DNA of 32,303 bases. Source: CAG-791 sp963629395. GTDB taxonomy: Bacteria; Bacillota; Clostridia; Lachnospirales; Lachnospiraceae. Made by a program: the position numbers and the translations under genes. Of the stretch, positions 1 to 8,046 are shown piece by piece; position 1 is the stretch's first letter, and each line of letters starts with the position of its first letter. The DNA is taken from contig CAVGIV010000027.1 of assembly GCA_963629395.1 (NCBI GenBank), forward strand, positions 1-32,303, read 5' to 3'. Below the pieces are notes generated by a model. The model saw only the letters and a program-made list of their open reading frames with translations. It did not search any database and had not been told where the DNA came from.

Positions 1-11
1 TCACTTCACCG

Positions 12-50
12 TGCTACAATACTGAATTATTGCGATTGATTAGGGAGGTG
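12..50 (+). promoter_or_regulatory. Extended -10 promoter and RBS of the dipeptidase gene
   Basis: TGCTACAAT at 12-20 matches an extended -10 element (TGn followed by a five-of-six TATAAT). The -35 would lie outside the window. AGGGAGGTG at 42-50 is a strong Shine-Dalgarno sequence four bases before the ATG at 55 and fixes that start. Confidence 0.55.
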
Positions 51-54
51 TGTC

Positions 55-1127
55 ATGAAATACATCGATATGCACTGCGATACGATTTCTGAAATCTGGT
101 ATTCACATCTGCGCGGAGAGAATACATCGCTTCGCCAGAATAATCTGATGATTGATCTGGAAAAGCTCCAAAAGGGTGACTGCCTTTGCCAGAACCTCGC
201 ACTTTACGTGGATCTTCACCGCCGCGCCGACTTTATCGAAAATCCAAGCGAGCCGGGCACCGATCCCTGCTGTAATCCCTATTCCTCGCTCACACCGGAA
301 AAGGCTGCGCCTTTCACGAAAACTCCGGCCCATGCCAATCCCGAAGCGCCGGAATATCTGGATCCCTGGTACACCGTATCCTGCCTTGTGAAGACCTTCC
401 AGGAGGAGCTGGCGGCCAATTCGGATCTGGTGGCACAGGCAAGGACCGGCGCCGAGATACGCAGCAATCTGGAGGCTGGCAAGATCTCTGCACTTCTTTC
501 TATCGAGGAGGGCGGCTGCTGCATGGGATCTCTTGACCATCTGAAGACCCTCTATGACGCCGGCGCCCGTATGATGACGCTGACCTGGAATTATGAGAAT
601 GAGCTGGCAAGCCCCAACCATCCCTGCAAGGAACGTTATTTTTCCTTCGATCCGCAGCGGGACCAGGAGGATCATGGTCTGAAGAAAAGAGGCATTGAAT
701 TTGTTGAAGCCATGGAGGCCATGGGCATGCTGGTGGATGTCTCGCATCTGTCCGATGCCGGCTTCTACGACGTATGCCGCATTTTAAAGGGCCCCTTTGT
801 GGCCAGCCATTCCAACGCAAGAGCCATCTGCGGCTGCAGCCGCAACCTGACGGATGATATGATTCGACGTCTTTCGGAGCATGGCGGCGTCATGGGTCTG
901 AACTTCTGTCCGGAATTCCTGGAGCCCAAGGATCCGGATCCCCGGCAGACGCTGGATGCCATTGCTGCCCACGCACGGCACATCATCAATGTCGGCGGCA
1001 GAGAGTGCATCGGCATCGGTACAGACTTTGACGGTATCGGAGGTCTTCTGGATTATGGCTCGGCCGACCGCATGGGTGCACTGGCTGAGGGACTTTCCGA
1101 AAAAGGCTTTACGCAGGAAGAAATTGA
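55..1127 (+). CDS. Membrane dipeptidase, peptidase family M19 (3' end lost in gap)
   Basis: A zinc-dependent dipeptidase of the amidohydrolase superfamily, which cleaves dipeptides. The N-terminus carries the M19 metal motif DMHCDT (H7, D9). Further family landmarks follow in order: SIEEGG (bridging Glu), VDVSHLS, ASHSNARA and GTDFDGI near the visible end. No signal peptide or membrane segment is seen, so despite the family name the enzyme is probably cytoplasmic. Residues about 54-108 form a Pro-rich insertion before the barrel continues. The start is set by a strong RBS. The frame enters the run of N at 1128 after 357 codons. Family members are about 310-420 residues, so the stop probably lies within the gap, because the next gene's RBS begins immediately after it. 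The frame stays open a few codons past the gap, but that tail overlaps the next gene and is not credible. Confidence 0.93.
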
Positions 1128-1304
1128 NNNNNNNNNNNNNNNNNNNNNNNNNNNNNNNNNNNNNNNNNNNNNNNNNNNNNNNNNNNNNNNNNNNNNNNNN
1201 NNNNNNNNNNNNNNNNNNNNNNNNNNNNNNNNNNNNNNNNNNNNNNNNNNNNNNNNNNNNNNNNNNNNNNNNNNNNNNNNNNNNNNNNNNNNNNNNNNNN
1301 NNNN
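1128..1304. other. Assembly gap (177 N)
   Basis: A run of N that removes the C-terminus and stop codon of the M19 dipeptidase and any intergenic space before the transglutaminase gene. The real length may differ from 177. Confidence 0.98.
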
Positions 1305-1315
1305 AAGGAGGCTGT

Positions 1316-2734
1316 ATGGAACCGTTTCGTTATGAGGACCTGGAGGCGCTTGGCACTGCCCTTCCGACCGATATTGAAAGCCGCAAGCAGTTCGGTGATT
1401 TTGAAGGCGAGGCTCGCCTGATTGAGAAATGGCTGCAGAAGGATATCAACGAGAATCTTAAATCCAAGCTTCGCGTGGAGCGCGAAATTCTGCGTGCTCT
1501 TCCTTCTGACTACCCCATCCCCTATGAGGAGGCACTGGAGAAGGCCAGAACCGTTTATCCGGAGCTCACAGAGGAACAGTTTAAGGAGCTGCAGGACAAC
1601 GGCCGCATCGACTGGATCTATGTAAACGGTAAGGAGCATTTTATCCGCAGCATGGTTGGGACCCTGCGCAACGACAAGGAGCACGCAGAACGTCTGGCAT
1701 CTGCCGGCGAGCCCAAAACCGAGCTTCCGGAGACAGCAGACAACGAATATCGCACAGCACTTCTGGATATGCACAAAAACGGCTCCGATTCCTGGCGCTT
1801 CCGGATCCGGCACAGCATTCGCGTAGATGACGATGCGTTCCGCCCGGGACACATTAAGGTCTATCTGCCGTATGTCTGTGCCAGCCCGTACGTTTCGGAT
1901 ATACAGCTTGTACAGACCTCTTCTGAGAATTACTATCTGGCCCCGGAAACTGCCCCGCAGCGCACCATCTGCTACGAGGAGGATATCAAGGAGAACCACG
2001 ATTTCTTCGTAGAGTATGAATACACCGTAAAGAGCGTCTATCACGACCTTTGGTCGAAGGAGGCTGTCGAGGCAAACCGCGCAGCCATGCAGCTTCCCTA
2101 TCCGTCTGAGGATGTTCTTCCGCAGGACCTTGATGAGCAGCAGCCGCACATCCGCTTTACGCCCTTTATGAAGGACCTGGCGCTCACCATCACAAAAGGG
2201 TTGGAAACGCCCCTTGAAAAGGCCCGTGCCATTTACGAGTACATCACCACGAAGGTAACCTACTCCTTTGTACGCTGCTACTTTAACATCGAGAATCTGG
2301 GTGAGTACGCTGCCATGAACCGGAAGGGCGACTGCGGCCTGCAGGGTCTGATGTTCATCACCCTCTGCCGCTGCCTTGGCATCCCGGCGCGCTGGGAGTC
2401 CGGCAATGAGTTCTTTAACTGTGAACCCGGAAGCCATGACTGGGCTATGGTTTATCTGGCACCCTTTGGATGGCTGTTCGTAGATCCGTCCTACGGCGGA
2501 GGTGCATACCGGAGCGGCGAAATCTGGCGCCAGCGCCATTATTTTGGCAACCTGGATCCGTTCCGTCTGCCCTCCAACTCACAGTTCCAGAAGCAGCTGG
2601 ATCCGCCGATGACGTATTTCCGCGATGACCCTTACGACAACCAGTGCGGCGAGATCGAGTATGCCGATGGGAGCCTAACCGGCCACGAGTTCACAGATAC
2701 ACGGAAGCTGATTTCCAAGCAGCACCTTTGCTGA
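1316..2734 (+). CDS. Transglutaminase-like domain protein
   Basis: A 472-residue protein whose C-terminal third is a transglutaminase/papain-fold domain. The triad is visible as C340 in GDCGLQG, H374 in SHDWAMVY and D390 in FVDPSYG. Such bacterial proteins are usually assigned peptidase or protein-crosslinking activity, and the substrate cannot be told from sequence. No signal peptide or membrane segment is seen, so a cytoplasmic location is likely. The N-terminal 300 residues contain a charged helical region and then a beta-rich stretch (about 150-290). AAGGAG at 1305-1310 sits five bases before the ATG at 1316 and fixes this start. The frame is open further upstream through the gap, but the RBS argues against a longer protein. 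It may be co-transcribed with the dipeptidase, which would make a peptide-handling pair (inference). The stop codon lies inside a copy of a dispersed repeat leader. Confidence 0.88.
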   Translation: MEPFRYEDLEALGTALPTDIESRKQFGDFEGEARLIEKWLQKDINENLKSKLRVEREILRALPSDYPIPYEEALEKARTVYPELTEEQFKELQDNGRIDWIYVNGKEHFIRSMVGTLRNDKEHAERLASAGEPKTELPETADNEYRTALLDMHKNGSDSWRFRIRHSIRVDDDAFRPGHIKVYLPYVCASPYVSDIQLVQTSSENYYLAPETAPQRTICYEEDIKENHDFFVEYEYTVKSVYHDLWSKEAVEANRAAMQLPYPSEDVLPQDLDEQQPHIRFTPFMKDLALTITKGLETPLEKARAIYEYITTKVTYSFVRCYFNIENLGEYAAMNRKGDCGLQGLMFITLCRCLGIPARWESGNEFFNCEPGSHDWAMVYLAPFGWLFVDPSYGGGAYRSGEIWRQRHYFGNLDPFRLPSNSQFQKQLDPPMTYFRDDPYDNQCGEIEYADGSLTGHEFTDTRKLISKQHLC

Positions 2735-2742
2735 ATAGTTAC
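2730..2742 (-). repeat. Isolated leader motif of the dispersed repeat, over a stop codon
   Basis: The minus strand reads GTAACTATTCAGC. Its last 12 bases match exactly the leader of the repeat at 32225-32303 and closely match the leaders at 15676, 17418, 29328 and 30482. The TGA stop of the transglutaminase gene (2732-2734) lies inside it. No recognisable hairpin module follows. Confidence 0.5.
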
Positions 2743-2767
2743 AATGAACATTTGAAGATATACAAAG

Positions 2768-2800
2768 CGGCCGCCTCTTCACACTTCGAAGAGGCGGCCG
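2768..2800. terminator. Bidirectional terminator between convergent genes
   Basis: A perfect 13-bp stem (2768-2780 with 2788-2800) with a 7-base loop, A-rich on the left and TTTT on the right. It can end the transglutaminase transcript on the plus strand and the hslO operon on the minus strand. Confidence 0.85.
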
Positions 2801-2846
2801 TTTTGCTCATTATCAGATCTTTTTGCATTTGGTATACCACATACCA

Positions 2847-2886
2847 GGCGACAGGGTGGCGGATACCTCCGCCAGGACCCGTCGCC
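2847..2886. repeat. Nested GC-rich hairpin downstream of hslO
   Basis: Nested inverted repeats: GGCGAC (2847) with GTCGCC (2881), GGGT (2854) with ACCC (2877), and GGCGGA (2858) with TCCGCC (2868) around a TACC loop. A smaller GCGAC/GTCGC hairpin (2912-2923) abuts the hslO stop. No T-tract follows on either strand, so this is not a classical terminator. Its function is unknown. Confidence 0.5.
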
Positions 2887-2922
2887 AAGTGGCAATTCAA
2901 TCAGCAACAGGGCGACAAGTCG

Positions 2923-3807
2923 CTACCCCCGCAGCCCCTCCCGGATCTCCTCGAGCTCAGCTGTCGAGAAGGTGTACTTCCTTCCGCAGAACTGACAGGA
3001 CAGCTCTACGGGCTTTGCATCCCTGATCATGGAGACCAGCTCCTCTTCTCCGATGAGGGCCAGCGCTCTGGACACGCGGTCTCTGGAGCAGCTGCAGGCA
3101 AACTCCACCGGTGTCTGCTCCAGAATCCGCAGGTCATCAAAGCCCTCCAGGGCTTTTTCCAGCATGGTCTTGGGCGTCAGTCCTGCCTCCAGCATATCCG
3201 TTACATAGGGAATCGATGTCAGATTCTTCTCCAGCCTTGCAATGGTCTCCTCGGAGGCAAAGGGCATCAGCTGAATCAAAAAGCCGCCCGCCTTTTTCAC
3301 GCTGAGGTCTGTATCCACCAAAACGCCCAGTCCGACGGAGGACGGAATCTGCTCGGATTCTGCAAAGTAATGCGTTAAGTCATCCGCAATTTCTCCGGAA
3401 TGGATGGCAATCTGTCCGTGATAAGAATTCTTCAGATCCAGATCGCGTATGACGGTCAGCATTCCCTTGCCGACAGCACCGCCGACATCAAGATGTCCGT
3501 CCTCCTTCAAGGGCAGCATGACCAGCGGATTCTGCACATATCCTTTCACGCTTCCGTGCCGATTGGCTGTCACAACAATGGAGCCCAAAGGACCATCGCC
3601 GTCAAAGCGAATGGTCAGCAGATCCTCATCGTTTTTGAGCATGTCACTCATCATCAGCGCACCCATCATGGTGCGGCCAAGCGCTGCCGTAGCTGTCGGG
3701 CTTGTCCCATGCGCCTGCCTCGCCTTGTCAACCAGTTCTCTTCCCGTCACGGCAAAGCAGCGGATCTCATCTCCCGCTGCAATCCCGCGGATCATATAGT
3801 CACTCAT
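2923..3807 (-). CDS. hslO: Redox-regulated chaperone Hsp33
   Basis: A 294-residue holdase activated when its zinc centre is oxidised, which protects unfolding proteins in the cytoplasm during oxidative stress. The C-terminal redox switch is complete: CxC at C238/C240 and CxxC at C271/C274, a spacing typical of Hsp33. The N-terminal domain includes the conserved GRTMMGALMMSD and GDGPLGSI regions. I chose the ATG at 3807 (MSDYMIRG), preceded by GGAG. The frame runs open further upstream but there overlaps the EAL gene and has no homology-like sequence. The start overlaps the end of the upstream EAL gene by 8 bp, so the two are very probably translationally coupled. It is the last gene before the bidirectional terminator. 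Confidence 0.96.
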   Translation of the reverse strand: MSDYMIRGIAAGDEIRCFAVTGRELVDKARQAHGTSPTATAALGRTMMGALMMSDMLKNDEDLLTIRFDGDGPLGSIVVTANRHGSVKGYVQNPLVMLPLKEDGHLDVGGAVGKGMLTVIRDLDLKNSYHGQIAIHSGEIADDLTHYFAESEQIPSSVGLGVLVDTDLSVKKAGGFLIQLMPFASEETIARLEKNLTSIPYVTDMLEAGLTPKTMLEKALEGFDDLRILEQTPVEFACSCSRDRVSRALALIGEEELVSMIRDAKPVELSCQFCGRKYTFSTAELEEIREGLRG

Positions 3808-5746
3808 CTGTATTCTCCATAGCTTTCTCGTTGAACCCTCGAATGTAATCCAGGAACGTCTCCTCCGGCACAGGCTTTGAATAATAGTAGCCCTGCAGAT
3901 AGTCCACACCGTGATCGATGAGCATGCGCCGCTGCGCATCCGTCTCTACGCCCTCCACGACCACTTTCCTGTCCAGTCGCTGAACCAGATCCAGCATATT
4001 TTCGAAAATGACGCGGCTCTGCGGACTTTTATCGGTCGCCCACAAAAAGCTCTTATCGATTTTCACAAGGTGGAACGGATAGTTCAGAATATACGAATAA
4101 TTGGCCCGTCCCGTTCCAAAATCATCCAGAGAAAATGCAAAGCCCTCGTTCAGAAGCGCCTGCATCACCTGCTTCATGGTTTCCTCGGAATAGATGACCG
4201 CCGACTCCGTGATCTCCAGATTAATACTGGAGGGGGAAACGTTATATTTGGCTGCGATTCCGGATAGTCGCCCGGCAAGCCCGGTATCCATGCACTGCAC
4301 CGTAGAAAGGTTGACCTCGATGAACTCCAGCCCGTAGTGCGCGGCTCTCCCGTCCGCCAGAAATCCGCAGACCGTTTCAAAAACAAATTCTCCGATCTGC
4401 GCAACCATTCCGGTCTGCTCCGCAACACCGATGAACTCCTCCGGAGAAATCGCTCCCAGCTGCGGGTCTTTTAGCCTTACCAGGGCCTCTGCCGATCGGA
4501 TGCAGCCTCCCTTCGTGTCGTAAATCGGCTGATAGTAAACTTCCAGCGTTTCCTTCTCCAGCGCCCGTTTCACTGCCATTTCCACAGCGATGTGCCGCTC
4601 CTCGTCGTGCATCTCATCCGCATAATATACACAGTTGCGCGGAAGCCTCTCGTTGTATTCCGCTTCTGCAAAAACAGCCAGCTGCCCTTCCGTCTTCACC
4701 TTCTCCGGAACCTGCGTCAGCCAGACCTGCGCGGGGACGGTCACATTCATTCCCTGCCAGTTCCATACATTCGAAAAGCGCTTCCGGACCGTCTCCGCAA
4801 AGGCCTTTGCCGTCTCCTCCTTTGCGTTGTACAAAAACAGCACGAACTCGCCATTTCCTGCCCGGTAAATTCCCATGCGGCTTTTTTTCTGCTCGCGAAG
4901 CCATCGTCCCATCTCCGAAAGCACGCCGTGCATCGTGCCTGCGCCCAGGGTAACATGATAATAATTAAAGTGCTGGAGCTTGACAGCAATGACGTAAGTA
5001 GAGTACTTCGCCCCGAACAGCGTTGCCATATCCTTGGAAAGCGACCATGTACTGTAGAGTCCGGTTTCCTGATCGGCAGCTGCCTCCTCTCCCCCAAGCA
5101 GCAGCGTGCAGCCGGCAAGGAACAGAGACTGAATAAAAATCGATGCCCTCAAATACGGACCAATAATCTCCAGTACAAGGCTCAGTAGAAATCCGCAGTA
5201 CAGTCCCAGAACATATACGAAATCATGCTGAATCGCCCTGCGGTACAGGAGGATCAGCACCAGACAGTAAATCGTATAAAAGGCAACGACCAGGACATAT
5301 AAAATGTAAAGACTGCCTCTGTGATACGCCCCTGCTTCATCATAATAAAAGATATTGCTGCGAAGCCAGGGCAAGAGAAGTGCCACCGTAAAGACAATCT
5401 CCGGTGCTGACAGCAGCAGTATCCGGGCTCCCGAAAGGCCGTGCCCGCGTCCTGTCAGCTGCAGAATATACAGCGCCAGCATGTATTCCACGGAAATATA
5501 TGAAAAATGAGCGATAGCTGTCACCAGCGCCGGGGTCAGCCCTGCTGTACAGCCGGTATTGCGAAGAACCCCCGTTAAGAATTCTCCAAAGGCTGCAATG
5601 GCCATCAGTGCGACCATGCCGACGAATACGCGAATGCGGCTGCTCTGCAGGTCGCGCTTACGCAAAAGTGAAACAAGCAGCAAAAGATCAAGAAATCCTG
5701 CACACAGATCAAAATTCAGGTTGTATCTTCCAATCGGATATAGCAT
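3800..5746 (-). CDS. Membrane EAL-domain c-di-GMP phosphodiesterase with degenerate GGDEF
   Basis: A 648-residue protein. The first 220 residues hold about seven hydrophobic segments and look like an integral-membrane sensor. A degenerate diguanylate-cyclase domain follows, with GNGEF at 297-301 in place of GGDEF, so it is probably catalytically inactive and perhaps GTP-sensing. The C-terminal EAL domain appears active: E420-A-L, EVNLS (Asn), LEITES (Glu), DDFGTG at 541-546, VKIDKSF (Lys), VVEGVET (Glu) and LQGYYYSKP are all present. The expected reaction is hydrolysis of c-di-GMP to pGpG. It lies 75 bp after the PHP phosphatase gene and overlaps hslO by 8 bp, so it sits inside a four-gene operon with surface-polymer genes (inference). 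The RBS before 5746 is weak (GAGAGAA). Confidence 0.93.
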   Translation of the reverse strand: MLYPIGRYNLNFDLCAGFLDLLLLVSLLRKRDLQSSRIRVFVGMVALMAIAAFGEFLTGVLRNTGCTAGLTPALVTAIAHFSYISVEYMLALYILQLTGRGHGLSGARILLLSAPEIVFTVALLLPWLRSNIFYYDEAGAYHRGSLYILYVLVVAFYTIYCLVLILLYRRAIQHDFVYVLGLYCGFLLSLVLEIIGPYLRASIFIQSLFLAGCTLLLGGEEAAADQETGLYSTWSLSKDMATLFGAKYSTYVIAVKLQHFNYYHVTLGAGTMHGVLSEMGRWLREQKKSRMGIYRAGNGEFVLFLYNAKEETAKAFAETVRKRFSNVWNWQGMNVTVPAQVWLTQVPEKVKTEGQLAVFAEAEYNERLPRNCVYYADEMHDEERHIAVEMAVKRALEKETLEVYYQPIYDTKGGCIRSAEALVRLKDPQLGAISPEEFIGVAEQTGMVAQIGEFVFETVCGFLADGRAAHYGLEFIEVNLSTVQCMDTGLAGRLSGIAAKYNVSPSSINLEITESAVIYSEETMKQVMQALLNEGFAFSLDDFGTGRANYSYILNYPFHLVKIDKSFLWATDKSPQSRVIFENMLDLVQRLDRKVVVEGVETDAQRRMLIDHGVDYLQGYYYSKPVPEETFLDYIRGFNEKAMENTDE

Positions 5747-5821
5747 AAATTGTTCTCTCGCAGTTCTCCTCGCAGCGTTTCAGTACCATCTGCGTATCCG
5801 TGTTATAAAGGTACCTTCCCC

Positions 5822-6556
5822 CTACACTTCCTCATCGCGTATCACAGAAAGGGCATTCTCTCTGGTGATTTCCCGCACATAATCCGGATCACAGTGACCG
5901 GAAAGGTACTCCCAGCATTCCAGCATTTTCGGCGTTCTTCCCTGGTCCTTGTGGGCATCCGTCCCCACAAAGGATACCATCTCCTCCTTCAGCAGGCGAT
6001 GGACAAATTTAGGAAGCGGTGCCATAAAGCGCGGCAGCACATCCTCGGCATTGACCTGCAGATAAATCCGGTTTCGATACAGCGTCTCCGCCAGCGACAG
6101 GTCCTTCCGAATGCAGTCATACCGTTCACAGTGCGCCAGAATGACGCGGTACCCCTCATACGAAAGACGGCGAAGTCCCTCTTGTATGTAATCCGCACTT
6201 TCCCAGGGCTTAAATTCCACAAGAACATAGGAAGAACCCGCCAATGTCTGAATCCTTCCTTCCTCAAGATCCTCCAACACGCCGCTGTCGTACATAATCT
6301 CATTCCCAGGGTAAAAGTCGATTTCCGGAAGATCCGGGTTCAGCTCCCGCATGGCCTCGATTCTCCGAAGCTGTCCCGCCGGCGACACATTGTGATGTCC
6401 TCTTTTGTAGTGGGGCGTAAGAATCATGGTTCCAATCCGGTGGCTGCTCGCAATGCGCAGCATGTTTTCCGTCATTTCCATGCTCTCCGAGCCATCATCC
6501 ACCTGCGGCATCACGTGAATGTGCATGTCCGCCAGCTCGTAATCCGGTCCTCTCAT
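5822..6556 (-). CDS. CpsB/YwqE-type PHP tyrosine-protein phosphatase
   Basis: A 244-residue PHP-family metal-dependent phosphatase. Motifs appear in order: HxH at H12/H14 (DMHIH), TPHY, YPGNEI, LAHCERY and GTDAHK near the C-terminus. Together they make the three-metal site of CpsB/CapC/YwqE enzymes, which dephosphorylate bacterial tyrosine kinases that control capsule and exopolysaccharide assembly. The start ATG overlaps the end of the LCP gene by 4 bp (ATGA), a sign of translational coupling. No cognate BY-kinase (CpsC/CpsD) is in this window. The substrate is therefore inferred from family only. Confidence 0.93.
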   Translation of the reverse strand: MRGPDYELADMHIHVMPQVDDGSESMEMTENMLRIASSHRIGTMILTPHYKRGHHNVSPAGQLRRIEAMRELNPDLPEIDFYPGNEIMYDSGVLEDLEEGRIQTLAGSSYVLVEFKPWESADYIQEGLRRLSYEGYRVILAHCERYDCIRKDLSLAETLYRNRIYLQVNAEDVLPRFMAPLPKFVHRLLKEEMVSFVGTDAHKDQGRTPKMLECWEYLSGHCDPDYVREITRENALSVIRDEEV

Positions 6557-7947
6557 CCTGCCTGCTGCTCCTCTTCTGATACCTCTTCGTAGAAAACCTC
6601 GAGCATCAGCTCGTAAAGGGCATCCTCGTCATAGCTGAATTCCTCAAAGCCCTGGTCCCCGGTTGTGGTTTCTCCCTTTAGGGAATAGATGGTATCCAGG
6701 TCCAGGGAATAGTTCGCCATCTGACCCGCAAGATACGTAACCTCCGCAACATCCACATCCGTTACCATATACTGCGAAATGGTCTGATACAGGTTCACGA
6801 TCATGGCTGGATCCTTCCGGACTGCCTCCATCATCTTGCTCATCAGTGCCCGCAGATAGACCTTTTGCTTCTCGAGTCGGAAACTTGCTGAATCAAAGAC
6901 GGACAAATCGCGGAAATGCACGTACTTAAAGGCATCCTCGCCCATCAGCGTCTCATCCTCTCCGTACTGAACCTTACCGTCCACCAGTGTCATGCGCGGC
7001 ACGACAACTCCGCCGACCGCATCGTTGATCAAAGGAACTGCTCCCATATTAATGGCCACATAGCCGGACAAAGGCAGCGAATAGAATAAATTGGATACAG
7101 CCTTTTCCTCCAGCTCGCAGGACTGCTCCATGCCGTCTCCGTAGCCATGCGCCAGGCAGATCTGTCCGACACCGGTGTATGAGAAGTTCCCGTCCTCATC
7201 GTAGACATCGATTTCCGTCATGGTATTTCGATTTATAGCAACGACATTTATCTTCCCGCTCTTTGGATTCATAACCAGCAGGAACAGGGAATCTGCCTGT
7301 CCTCCGCTGGTGCCGCCCGATTTCTTACTCACATGGTTCATGTCGTCGATGCCCATGATCAGGAAGGTAATAATCTCGCTGTTGTATTCATAAACCTTTC
7401 CGTTGTGGCGAACCCACCCCGCCTTCCAGGTCTGTCCGCTGCCCGTTTCGGTTTCCTGTGTTACCTCTTCTGTCACTGCCAGTGTCGGCGTCTCTGCTCC
7501 GCTGCGTTTATACAGAGCGCGCTTGCCCATCGCATCCAGAATGCGCCAGGCGGCGAACACGCCGCACCCCACAAACAAAAAAACCGTCAGCACCACCAGC
7601 ATCACCCGCTTCCAGCCATGCCGGTGCGAATGGTAGTGGTGGCGATATTCGGAATGCGCAAAGCGGCGCTTTTTATGCTTGCGGCCCTTACGGTCGTAGT
7701 ACACCGTTTCCTCCTGCGCCCCGGATCGCCCCCTGCGGCTGCTCTGCCCATGATGCGTATGATGGTGGTGCTCGTGATGATGCGCATGGTGATGCTCACT
7801 ATGCTCCTCAAAGGGCGACCACTCGTCCGGATCCTGCGCATACTCTGCCACGCCCTTTTGATCCGTCAGCTCTCCCCGGCTTACCGGATTCTCATCCGAA
7901 AAACCCAGCTCTTCCTCATCCCAATGGGTCGTATCCTTCTGCCCCAT
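6553..7947 (-). CDS. LytR-CpsA-Psr (LCP) family protein with His-rich cytoplasmic N-terminus
   Basis: A 464-residue type II membrane protein. LCP enzymes transfer lipid-linked polymers such as teichoic acid or capsule onto peptidoglycan outside the cell. Residues 1-113 are predicted cytoplasmic and very unusual: 13 His between residues 49 and 66, seven more at 91-110, and several Arg/Lys clusters. One membrane segment spans about 114-136. The extracellular LCP domain shows GIDD, QADSLFLLV and AINRNTMTEI. The last is the equivalent of the usual PRDT loop but has Asn in place of Pro and Asp. A Glu-rich tail ends the protein. It is the first gene of the LCP-phosphatase-EAL-hslO run. The start at 7947 has only a weak RBS, with GGGGAG rather far upstream. 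Confidence 0.9.
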   Translation of the reverse strand: MGQKDTTHWDEEELGFSDENPVSRGELTDQKGVAEYAQDPDEWSPFEEHSEHHHAHHHEHHHHTHHGQSSRRGRSGAQEETVYYDRKGRKHKKRRFAHSEYRHHYHSHRHGWKRVMLVVLTVFLFVGCGVFAAWRILDAMGKRALYKRSGAETPTLAVTEEVTQETETGSGQTWKAGWVRHNGKVYEYNSEIITFLIMGIDDMNHVSKKSGGTSGGQADSLFLLVMNPKSGKINVVAINRNTMTEIDVYDEDGNFSYTGVGQICLAHGYGDGMEQSCELEEKAVSNLFYSLPLSGYVAINMGAVPLINDAVGGVVVPRMTLVDGKVQYGEDETLMGEDAFKYVHFRDLSVFDSASFRLEKQKVYLRALMSKMMEAVRKDPAMIVNLYQTISQYMVTDVDVAEVTYLAGQMANYSLDLDTIYSLKGETTTGDQGFEEFSYDEDALYELMLEVFYEEVSEEEQQAG

Positions 7948-7998
7948 ATCTTTTCTCTATCTCCCCGTCTTACAAACTTCCCGCCGCTTGCCGCAATC

Positions 7999-8035
7999 CC
8001 ACATGGGTGTTCCTTAGAATCTGCAGCTGCGCAGC
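7999..8035 (-). repeat. Possible degenerate copy of dispersed repeat module 1
   Basis: On the minus strand GCTGCGCAGC (8035-8026) is followed by CCCATGTGG (8007-7999). The same two blocks occur in the same order in the repeat copy at 29328-29395, with a shorter spacer there. The leader is not clear. This could be a decayed copy or coincidence. Confidence 0.25.
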
Positions 8036-8046
8036 GCCAGTCATCC

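Noticed and set aside
956..1315. Longer version of the transglutaminase protein starting before the gap
   Set aside because: It would overlap the dipeptidase in another frame and run through N. AAGGAG at 1305 directly before the ATG at 1316 gives a clear start.
3808..3939. N-terminal extension of Hsp33
   Set aside because: The added residues lie inside the EAL gene and do not resemble Hsp33. The family start MSDYMIRG at 3807 has an RBS.
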